Source: Nelumbo lutea
Taxonomy: Eukaryota > Streptophyta > Magnoliopsida > Proteales > Nelumbonaceae
Direction of reading: 5' to 3'
Assembly (NCBI GenBank): GCA_022828595.1
Contig: JAKGHH010000007.1
Span: 40,672,356-40,736,355, forward strand
Length of the DNA: 64,000 bases
Made by a program: the position numbers and the translations under genes. This document shows positions 55,474-64,000 of this stretch, in pieces. The notes beneath the pieces are model-generated. The model had not been told where the DNA came from. It worked only from the letters and a program-made list of their open reading frames with translations, and searched no databases. Position 1 is the stretch's first letter. Every line of letters begins with the position of its first letter.

Positions 55474-55990
55474 CTAGAAGTTGAGCAGAGCCTCTCTTAC
55501 TTTGGCTAAGTAAGCAACCATGGTTGGCTTGCGAGCTTCATATTCACCTGTAACTTGGTTGACCACGAGTTGAGAATCACTGTAGATGACGATGTGCTTG
55601 GCTTTCACTTCATTTGCTAGAGCCAGCCCAGCTATTAATGCCTCGTACTCCACTTCATTGTCGGACACCGCAAACTGAAAACATAACGCATACTCCAATT
55701 TCACCCCACTTGGCCCATACAGAACGATTCCAGCTCCACTGCCCTGCTGGTTGGATGAGCCATCCACGTGAAAGATCCAGGGCTCCTTATCCCAGCTTGG
55801 GTTCGATTTAACTAGGAGAGAAGTTGCACTGGTTGCTACTTCACGGTGCTCGATGCCAACTAGCCTGGGAACCTTGGGCTCATCCAACCTAGGGGACTCA
55901 GGCTCAACCGGCTTGGGGACTTCGGTGCTGAAAGTGCATTCCGCGATAAAGTCGGCTAAGGCTTAGGCCTTGATAGTAGTTCGTAGTTTG
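55474..55990 (-). pseudogene. Gypsy-3 RNase H (RVT_3 type)
   Basis: 137-codon frame: WIFHVDGSSNQQGSGAGIVL (Asp), DNEVEYEALIAGLALA (Glu), IYSDSQLVVNQVTGEYEA (Asp). All three acidic residues are present, unlike gypsy-2. This additional plant-type RNase H marks the Tat branch. Confidence 0.92.
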
Positions 55991-56001
55991 TACTGGAGGT
56001 C

Positions 56002-57160
56002 CTATTCACTGAGCTCGATGGCCCATTTTGTCAACCTACCAGAGACCTCGGGCTTGAGCAAGACTTGCCTTAGAGGCTTGTTGGTGAGGATGACAACAGT
56101 ATGAGCTTGGAAGTACAGACGGAGCTTCTGAGCTATAATGACTAGCGCATACACCAACTTTTCGATCTCTGGATACCTTGTCTCTGCACCCTGCAACACT
56201 ATGCTAACATAGTAGATAGGTTGTTGGATCCGATCTACTTCTCTTATTAGTACTAAGTTGACCACCTCGTCACTTGTAGAGAGGTACAGCTCCAAAACTT
56301 CACCCTCCTCGGGTCGGGTTAAGATTGGGATATTGGTGAGGTATCTTTTGAGCTCATCGAACGCGAGCTGGCACTCTTCAGTCCATTCAAAGCCTTTGCT
56401 TTTAATTTCCTTAAAGAAAGGTAGGCAGCGATATGCCGATTTAGACATGAAGTGACTCAGAGCGGCTATATGGCCATTCAGCCTTTGAACCTTCTTCAAT
56501 TTTCGGGGTGGTCTCATATCTAGGATAGCCTTAATTTTATCCGGGTAGGCCTTAATGCCACGCCGCTTGACGATGTACCCTAGGAATTTACCCGAGGTGA
56601 CACCGAAGGCACACTTGTTTGGGTTTAGTTTCATGTTAAACTTACGCAAAATTTCAAAAATAGAATGCAAATCTTTTATTAAATCATGTGAAAACTGAGT
56701 CTTGATGACCATGTCATCTACATAACATTCTATTTTATTGCTGATGAATGGCTCGAACAACTTATTTACAAGTCTTTGGAAGGTAGCCCTAGCATTTTTC
56801 AGTCCAAAGGGCATAACCTTGTAACAGTACAGGCCTAGCTCAGTTATAAAAACTATTTTTTCTTCATCGGCAGAGTCCATTCTTATCTGATTATAGCCCG
56901 AGTAGGCGTCCAAGAAACTCAACAACTCATGCCTTGAGGTCGTATACACCAAGCAGTTAATCTTGGGGAGCGAGAAGCAATCCTTCAGAAAAGCTCGGTT
57001 CAGGTCGGTATAATCAACGCACATGCGCCATTTACCGTTGGCCTTCTTTACCAGGACTGGGTTGGCTATCTAGCTCGGGTAATGGACCTCTCTGATAAAG
57101 TTGGCTGTGAGGAGCTTCCTGACCTCCTCGGCAACTGCTCTCTAGCACTTTGGGGCTAAG
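56002..57160 (-). pseudogene. Gypsy-3 reverse transcriptase and RNase H
   Basis: The longest frame of the window (340 codons, 56002-57024) begins inside RT at MCVDYTDLNRAF and includes DAYSGYNQIRM, MPFGLKNARATFQRLVNKLF, the catalytic CYVDDMVIK (about 56706-56726), FLGYIVKRRGI, and an RNase H with YLSTSDEVVNLVLIREV and RYPEIEKLVYALV. The upstream part (KKANGKW, HYPS stop IANPV) lies behind a stop at about 57069. RT motifs look intact; the protein as a whole is not. Confidence 0.93.
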
Positions 57161-57428
57161 TTGCGTTTCTTCTGTCTAACAGGCCTAACTACAGGATCGG
57201 TATTTAGCCTGTGAGTTATGATGCTAGGGTCTATGCTGAGCATCTCTACCGCGAACCACGCAAAAACATCTAAATTTTCAAGTAAAACACTTACCAGTTG
57301 AGATCGCATGGGCTCCTGGATTGAAGCGCCGATCTAGAGTGTCCGAGTTGGGTCCTCTACCGAGGTTGGGATGGAGATAGTCTCTTCCATAGGTGCAGCT
57401 CACTCTTCACATTGCTCCGCAGGTCACT
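57161..57428 (-). pseudogene. Gypsy-3 protease-RT linker
   Basis: Contains the lead-in to RT (e.g. minus-strand DPSIITHRLN-like and KKRNLAPK) in partly open frames. No independent gene. Confidence 0.6.
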
Positions 57429-57870
57429 CTAGCTCGAGGTCATTGGCCACCTTGGCTTTCCCTTTGAGGGCAGTGAGTAGAACTTACAAGACTCGATCTG
57501 ATCGCCTCGCGCTACCCCAACTCCGAAGTCCATGGGGAACTTCATCACCAAATAATAGGTGGAAACCATCGCATGAAGAGCATGGATGATGGACCGACCG
57601 ATTATGGCGTTGTACAGGGAGGGAATTGCGACCACCAAGAAGTCATGGTTGAGCCTTACTATGCTAGGCGAAGTGTCGACCTCCACAGGTACTTTGATTC
57701 TCCCCAGGGGCCTGACTTCCTCTCCACTGAAGCCTACCAAGAGAGTACTTGCGGGCTTAAGGTCGCTCTCTTAGAGCTGAAGCTTGTCGAATGCTGCCTT
57801 GAAAAGAATGTTTGCCGAATTGCTAGAGTCGACGAGGACACGCTTGACTTCAAAGTCATTAATCCTTATC
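57429..57870 (-). pseudogene. Gypsy-3 aspartic protease
   Basis: N-terminal part RVLVDSSNSANILFKAAFDKL (in the upper frame ending at 57771), where the usual DTGSS/DSGSS is DSSNS: the catalytic Asp is kept but the invariant Gly is lost. The C-terminal part follows in frame 57429-57740 (VDTSPSIVRLNHDFLVV, YNAIIGRSIIHALHAM). A stop and shift at about 57770 separates them. Confidence 0.88.
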
Positions 57871-59961
57871 TTCACGATGAGCGCATCGTCGTGGGGGTAG
57901 CAGACCCCGCGTGCATCGTCCTTGGTGAAGAAGATTGGGTCTTCTGTCCTTGGCCGCTTCGGGGGGTTTTGCTCTTCCCTTCCGACCTCACGGGCTGATG
58001 TCTGAGCTACAACTGAGGTGCAACCCACAATGATCAATCCCCCAATGATCACATGAATGGTCCCCCGAACTGGTCTTTCTTCAGGGGGCTGCCTCTGCGG
58101 CTGCTCTGCTTGCCTGCTACTGGACTCGGGAGCATCTCTACCTTGCTCCCCCTGCCGACCTGCTTTATTATTACTGTTTTGTTCAAAATTTCTTAAGCAT
58201 CTGCGACGGATGAACTCTTCTATCTCGTCGTGGTGGTTCTTACAATTCTCGGTACTATGATCGTGATCTTTATGAAAACTACAATACAGACTCTTATTTC
58301 TTACATTGGGGTTCCCTTTCAGTCGGGGCGGCCACTTCAGATACGGGGCATCTTTGATCGCCATGACGATCTCGGACAACTTCGCGTTCAGGGGTGTGTA
58401 GTTAGTCCTCTCTAATGGAGGAGCTCGGAAAGGCAGTCCTGGCCTTGCCCCCCGAGCCGAGTCTTTTTTCTTCTTGCTGTCCCCTTGGATTGAGGACTCA
58501 CCTTCCCTTTTCCTTTTCTCGGGCACACTTTCATTTTTCTCATTTATCTCCTCCTCCATTCCTATGAACTGGTCCGCGAGCTTGAGGAACTCGGTTACAG
58601 TCTTGGGTCGATTGACCACCATGTGCCATTTGAACTCTTTGTGCGTGATGCCTCTCTTGTTTGCTGTGAGCTACACTACGGGGTCCAAGTTGGGTATCTG
58701 CAAACAAGCATCATTGAACCGCTCGATGTAGCTATGGATATGCTTCCCTTCTCTCTAGACTATGCGGAAGAGGCTTTCTTGAGTTCTCGAGCACTGCTTG
58801 CTGGTGACGAAATGGGAGGTAAAGACTTGCATGAACTGCGCTCAGCTTCTTATTGACCCAGGCGCGAGGTTCCTGTACCATGTGCGGGCTACTCCTTTGA
58901 AGGTTGTTGAGAAGGCTACGCACATGTAGGACTCACTTGCCCTTGCCAAGTGCATCTACGATTGGAAGGCGTCGACGTGGTCATTTGGATCGAACGATCC
59001 ATCATACTTGTCCAAGGGAGGAAGCTTGAAGTCTTTTGGCATAGGGACAGCTAGAAGTTCTGGATACAGGGGGAACGACACCGAGAGGAGCAGAGTAGCT
59101 TTCACTTCATCCAAGCTCACCTCTTCCTTACCCTTGAGCTTGGGCAGGTTGTTAGTGGCAGTTCGGCGAGCTCGGCGGTGTCTCCGCTGCTTTGTTGGCT
59201 CGGCATTAGTACTGCTTGCTTCTGTGTTGCCGAGCTTGATGGGCCCAGGGTGGGGCTCGGATTGCTGCTGATGGCTGTGAACTGAAGGGCCTTGTCTATA
59301 GCTCATGGCCAGGACCTCGAACTGGTTCTCGGCGAGCAGAAGCTCGAACTGTGAAGGCTAAGGTAACGTGGGTCTGACTGGCTGAGAGGCCCCTGACCTG
59401 ACTATAGGCTACGAGGTAGGGGGACTAACTTGTCTTTCCCTCTTGCCATGGGATGAGACATGGCTTTCGAGAGGGTTCTGAGTTCAGGAGGTCTCTCCTC
59501 AGCGGGGGAGATGCTCACTGCGACGGTGGGGCTGAGCCTACTGCATAGCGGGGTGTCGAGTTGGAACTTGCTGTTCATGCTAAGGCAGCGGTGGGAACTG
59601 CTGCTTGTACTACTATTGGTAGAAGTGGTGGAGCATTTGCTACTGGTATAACTGGAATTGGTGGACCTGCTGCATTTGAGCTTGCATAGCTCTTACATAG
59701 TGTACCATGTTTTCTAGCTAGTTCTGTCTAGCCACCGGGAGAACTGACGGTGCACTTAGGGTAGGGACTCCGTCTAGCCACCTCCACCGGCGAAGGGAGT
59801 GGAGCATTTACTGGCGCCATGACTTGAGGTGCACTCAGGGTAGGGACTCCATCCGCGGAGAGGGGTACAGTGAACTGGCCAATGCAGATGGTAGGGAGCT
59901 AAGGTCGTTCCCCGGAGGTGTTTTGGTCGGCACTTCGTCTGACGTTGCTGGAGGAAGCCAT
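57871..59961 (-). pseudogene. Gypsy-3 gag
   Basis: Start ATG at 59959-59961 (MASSSNVRRSADQNTSGE), 43 bp from the primer site. Frames: 58956-59306 (LPPLDKYDGSFDPNDHVDAF), the gag core at about 58640-58955 (WYRNLAPGSI), and the 283-codon frame 57771-58622 with TEFLKLADQFIGMEEEIN, a Lys/Glu-rich basic region and a zinc-finger-like CSFHKDHDHSTENC, which is CX2H-type as usual in Tat gag. Stops at about 58759 and in 59306-59900. Confidence 0.88.
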
Positions 59962-60002
59962 TGAAGTCTTACAAAAGTTGCTTGGTGAGAGGCTTTTTGA
60001 AG

Positions 60003-60024
60003 CGATTCCGACAAACGGCGCCAA
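60003..60024 (-). promoter_or_regulatory. Gypsy-3 primer-binding site
   Basis: Minus strand TTTGGCGCCGTTTGTCGG, 4 bp from the LTR terminus. This TTGGCGCCGT type is common in Tat-branch plant elements. tRNA species not determined. Confidence 0.75.
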
Positions 60025-60028
60025 ATGA

Positions 60029-60808
60029 TGTAGTGCGATCTGGTCACTCCTAACTGGTAGGGGCCTCGCTCCTAGCTGGCAACGGACAACACCTAAGAAG
60101 GAGAAGAAGATGAAGAATTCCCGGGGAGCTCGCCCGGCGGGAACACTCCAATGCTTAAGTTAGAACTCGGTGGAGAGCTTAGAGAGTTGCAAAGGAAAAT
60201 GAGCTAAGAGTGGAGATGCGCACTTACTTAGAAAATTCCCCCTACCCCTTGGAAATTGGGACCTTTATATACTGATGCTCTGTCAAATCGGGTGTAACCG
60301 CCTCTAATTCTCTGCCACAGCCATTATTTGCTAGGCTGATTCGATTGGTGCAGGTAACTATCACAGAGTACAGCCCTGTCAGTTGAGAGACGTTATGCAG
60401 AGTTGGCGTGCACGACGCCGCCTGACGTGCACGATGCTGCCTGACGTGAGACGTGGGCATAGTCCTCTGGACTGGCAGGTGCTGCGCCACCAGACAAGAG
60501 ACGTGGGATCAGTCTAATAGGCACGGTCTTGTCGGATAAGAAGTTTCCCGAAGACTTCGGGTTACTCAATAGCGAGCTCTTTTGTAGCGAGCTCCTTCGT
60601 AGTGAGCTCCAATGGCGAGCTTCCTTATAGCAAGCCATTTTGTAGCGAGCTGTAGCGAGCTGTTTTGTGACGAGCTGATCGGGCTGGGTTTCAACAGGCT
60701 CATTACACCAAGTTATGGCCAAACTGTCATGCTGAACTGTCATTTATATCAAATCATGCCCACGTGTCACCTGTTTAGGAGGTCGGGTCAAATCACCCTC
60801 TTTTTTCA
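60029..60808 (-). repeat. Gypsy-3 5' LTR
   Basis: On the minus strand ends CACTACA at 60029 beside the primer site and begins about TGAAAAAAGAGGG at 60808. TATATAAA box on the minus strand near 60268-60276. It contains a run of tagcgagctc-like repeats at 60570-60670. No second LTR to confirm the outer edge. Confidence 0.65.
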
Positions 60809-60839
60809 CTAGTAAGTACTTAAGGGGGGTAGCCATTTT

Positions 60840-62223
60840 TATATTGCCTCTTGTCCAATTAGCTCTAATAAAACATGGAAAAACAATCTCTATCTTGTGG
60901 ATAGGTTGGTGGAGCACTCAAAATGGCTTGTTGGCAAAGGTAAATTAAATTTCTGGTTAGACAAGTGGCTAGTCATTGGCCCTCTGATCGGTCATGTCAG
61001 TTCCACTAATGGCCTGGTCATTGACAAGGGTGCGTGATGTGTTATTGGATGATGGTTCTTGGTCATTGGGTTCGGCTTTGGGTTTCTTGGATGAGGGTAT
61101 TATTGATACCATCAGAAACTCTGGTATGTTCCTCTCAACTTCTGTGGACAAATTTATTTGGCTTCATACTAGGGGGGAAGAGACTACAACCAAATCGGCT
61201 TGGACTGCCTTGAGGTCTCGTGCTCCACCGGTTTCTTGGTACTCTCATATCTGGAAGAAAAACCTTCCTACAAAGATTTCTTTCTTTGTCTAAAATTCTC
61301 TTAGAAAGAAAATTGCAATTGACTCTTCAAACCAGGCACTTGGAATCCCCCTTCTCGTTGTGAATGTTGTATGGTTAAACAGGTTGAATCCATGGATCAC
61401 TTATTATTTCAAGGGAAACTCATAAAATATGGACTATTTTGCCAATATCCTTGGGTTCTCCAGTCGGAGGACATATTATTCTTTTGGATGACTAATGCAT
61501 TGTTTTCAGTTGGAAAAAGAAGATCAAAGCCTTTGGGGTATGCTAATAGTTTTGACAGCTTTCATTATCTGTTAAGGAACCCCGACCCTAATGGAGGAGG
61601 TGGTATAGTTCGGGGTGTATGTAATAATTTCATTTCAGTTTTTTTCTAATTTTTATCGTCACATGGATAACACCCTAGCTGAAAGCCTTAGCCCTTTTGG
61701 ATGGTATCCAGTTATCGTTGCACTCAGATTCCTAAAGGTGGACATTGTTTTAGACTCCAATTTTTTTATTCAGGTTGTCTCTAGGAGGTGCTCTCCCCCT
61801 TGGAAATTGTTGTACCGGCATTCTCGTTTTCAGCGGTTGACTAAAGGATTAGAAATCCTTTGAGAGAATGACTGATCAGTCCAGGTTAACCCCACCATAT
61901 AGGGGGATAATGAACCCTGATCGTGAATTGATGTTAAATTCATGGGCAGGATGTGGTTGATGGGGGAGCTAATAATAGACTATCGGGGGATGTAATTCAG
62001 AAATCTGCATTGGATTGCAGTGTACTTTATATTTTTCTCTTATACCTATCATAAAGGAAATCAAGTAGCTGACAAGCTTGCTAACCTCACTTGTGACACA
62101 ACTGCCCACACCTTCTTTCACCATGTTGATAGTTTGCCTTCTAGAATCCGGCATCTGATTTTTTATGATGGTTCTAGTATTCCATCGGGAATGTTTGGGG
62201 TAAGAAAATACAATAAAATAAAA
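60840..62223 (+). pseudogene. 3' end of an L1-type LINE
   Basis: Non-LTR retrotransposon ORF2 C-terminus. First the zf-RVT-like region (KWLVGKGKLNFWLDKWLV at about 60925-60975; DGSWSLGSALGFL; WKKNLPTKISFFV at about 61252-61290, then HLLFQ), then an RNase H (GGGGIVRGVCNNFISVFF, and YTYHKGNQVADKLANL at about 62043-62090, LPSRIRHLIFYDGS). It ends in an A-rich stretch (62203-62224) that may be the degenerate poly(A) tail. The RT catalytic part is absent and there are several stops. Confidence 0.82.
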
Positions 62224-63420
62224 CTTGCAAAGATGTCAGCACAGATTTCAATGTTAGGGCTATTATTGTCTTCAAAGCACCATAAGAATCAAGTTATATA
62301 TGAAAGTTTTCAAATAAGTATAGAGCCTGAGAAGCTAGCACAAGTGGTTGGTAGGATTTTGGCTCTTGGAGTCAACCTTATCATAAGATGAAATCTTAGC
62401 AGATGGTGCCACTCACACAAGTGGTTGGTAGGATTTTGGCTCTTGGAGTCAACCTTATCATAAGATGAAATCTTAGCAGATGGTGCCACTCAAAATCTCC
62501 CATTGTACATCACGATGACTTGTAAAGGAAAGAGGGTCCCTATTATTTTGGTGGCTAATGGGTCTAAATGTGTGCGCTCTCAGAACACTATAAACATTAG
62601 GAATGAGCATAAATGATGTAAAGAAGAGACCCCTTGTAGTTAGAGCCCTTGATAACTCAATTAGGCCAAATTTAGTTGATGTAACACTTTATGTGATCAT
62701 TGGCAAAGTTACTTACCATATCCAATTTCATGTTCTGGATATTCAACCATCTTTTACTCTATCATTGGGAAGACTTTTGCTTCATTTCGTTGGAGCCATG
62801 TCATCCTCCCTCCACTAGTGGCTAAAGTTTGTACATGATAATGAGTTTATTACGATCCTTGGGGACAACTAGATTGCACTAGCCACTAAATCATCAGTTT
62901 AACACATGGAGGAAGGCGTTGGGTTCTTCTCTTACCAATTTAAAGAAGTAAATTCAAGTGAAAAAGTTAAAAAGACAAGTAAGGCTCAAGGGAGGCAAGC
63001 ACCACCCCTATAAATGATGCCCCTAGTAACTTCAATCCTAACAAAAGGTTGGATTTTAAGCAGCAAGGGAGATTAAACTCTATCAAGGCCAAGGGATCTC
63101 TCCCTCGATTTGGAGTGGGTTACAAACTAGATGAGCACAACTAGTTTGGGCCCCATGGCAGGAAGGAAGAAGTTTATACCCCTTTCAACACCCGTGAAAT
63201 TTGTCAAGCCCAAGAACCTTGTAGCTAACCCCCTTAACCCTGAACCAGCACCTACCCTTCAAGCTGACCCTGACCTCCCCCTTGACATCTAGGGCATATA
63301 ATGACTTTTTCATGAAGACCAAGAAAGTTAAAAAGATATTTGCTCAATATCAAAGACCTAGGAGGAAAACGCAACTGGTGTGACTTATTGTCTTGTTGCC
63401 CTTTGTGAGTGTTGGGAAAT
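62224..63420 (+). pseudogene. Ogre-like gypsy gag-protease fragment
   Basis: Frames here resemble the protease region of Ogre/Tat-type elements: AQISMLGLLLSSKHH (about 62230-62280), YITMTCKGKRVPIILV with a degraded active site (ANGS in place of DNGS, near 62545-62565), and FHVLDIQPSFTLSLGRLLLHFVGAMSSSLH (about 62725-62815). Downstream traces (GRLNSIKAKGSLPRFGVGYK) fit the glycine-rich segment that follows in that family. Heavily mutated. Confidence 0.65.
62339..62492 (+). repeat. 77 bp perfect tandem duplication
   Basis: Copy 1 62339-62415 and copy 2 62416-62492 are identical by eye (cacaagtggttggtagg ... gccactca). 77 is not a multiple of three, so the duplication shifts the pol frame. Identity suggests a recent event. 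Confidence 0.96.
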
Positions 63421-64000
63421 GGCTCACTTGGGCTGAATTGGAGCCGCCATCAATTATGGAAATGGAGGTGATGAGACCTCCGATATATACATCAGAAAGC
63501 ATTTTTGTTTAATAATGACTCCGATGCCCATGTTGACTACACCAGTCCGAGAGGGAAGGGGTTAGGCACCCCTCTCCTAGGTCTAATAGGTGGGACCAAC
63601 ATGGCATCCCAAACAAGTACATGCACAAATGCAAAAGAAATCAAAAGTATGCTAACAATAAAAATTGAAAGCTAGGGAAACATGTTAATAAAGAACTAAG
63701 TCTCCCTATCTTATTTATTGATTCTATTCACCTCTTTTCTTACCTTTTTTACCTTTTCTCCTTTTTTATTTTCTATTTATCTATTTATTATTTTATTTAA
63801 TTATTAATTTTAATTATTTTTTATCCTTTATACTCTCCTTTTCTTCTTTATTTTATCAATTTTTTTGTTATTTTTTGATGGGACCCTATTCCTATGTTCA
63901 TTCACTGGATTTATCAAATATTTATCCTATTTTGTCCTAAGAACTTTTTTCACCATTTATTTTTGTCTTATTTCTCTTTTATTATTTTTTATTTATACTT
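63421..64000. other. Leader-like DNA and AT-rich tract
   Basis: GGAGCCGCCATCA at about 63451 and GGGAAGGGGTTAGGCACCCC at about 63555-63574 match the pair of words at 11698 and 11841. From about 63700 the DNA is strongly T/A-rich with pyrimidine runs. No gene seen. Confidence 0.5.

Larger units (their letters stand above)
54120..60808 (-). mobile_element. Gypsy-3: Tat-like Ty3/gypsy element
   Basis: Minus-strand element with 5' LTR (60029-60808), primer site, gag, protease, RT, two RNase H domains and integrase. The 3' LTR is missing: Copia-3 ends at 53376 and only the repeat array separates the two. Best preserved gag-pol in the window, but with several stops. Confidence 0.9.

Noticed and set aside
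56002..57024. The 340-codon frame as a functional gene.
   Set aside because: It starts inside RT, lacks the N-terminal RT part behind a stop, and belongs to a gypsy pol with several other stops.

Overview
This window looks like a gene-poor, heavily nested retrotransposon island of a flowering plant nuclear genome. I see no convincing single-copy host gene, no rRNA or tRNA gene, no CRISPR array and no bacterial gene organisation. Nearly all recognisable coding sequence is decayed LTR-retrotransposon gag and pol, broken by stops and frameshifts. The plant assignment rests on the families: Ty1/copia elements with ~1.9 kb LTRs and an initiator-tRNA-Met primer site, Athila-like Ty3/gypsy elements with a GCCGTTGCCGGGGAT-type primer site, Tat/Ogre-like gypsy elements, an L1-type LINE with an RNase H, and a PF04195-like gypsy-type protein. 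The species cannot be named from sequence alone.

Layout. 1-2473: Copia-1, a minus-strand fragment. 2474-8222: element A, plus-strand Athila-like, with gag and protease but no RT or integrase. 8223-12206: a TATA-containing LTR-like region, a decayed multi-exon PF04195-like gene (9079-11024), and leader-like DNA. 12207-12256: the first ~50 bp of the LTR of gypsy-C, cut by Copia-2 (12257-25112, minus), which itself carries two plus-strand solo LTRs of its own family (17168-19111 and 20841-22740). 25113-~31900: gypsy-C resumes on plus with a gag remnant, RT, RNase H, integrase and 3' LTR. ~31900-34130: noncoding DNA with a ~169 bp tandem repeat. 34140-38418: gypsy-2 (minus, Tat-like) with a small MITE-like insertion. 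38419-39085 and 47509-53376: two parts of Copia-3 (minus), separated by element B (39086-47508, plus, Athila-like), which contains a minus-strand solo LTR of its own family (42243-43727). 53377-60808: a 109 bp tandem repeat, then gypsy-3 (minus, Tat-like), the best preserved polyprotein here. 60840-62223: 3' end of a LINE. 62224-64000: an Ogre-like gypsy fragment and AT-rich DNA.

Relations. Nesting order can be read from interrupted coding sequence and, for two solo LTRs, from exact 5 bp target-site duplications (TTAAC and AGTAC). Several elements lack matching flanks. For element B this is best explained by recombination between two separate insertions in Copia-3, which would also explain the missing Copia-3 RT, RNase H and most of its 3' LTR. 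Elements A and B keep gag and protease but lost RT and integrase, whereas gypsy-C keeps RT and integrase but lost the gag core and protease. No element appears able to move on its own. Boundaries without a stated motif are approximate.
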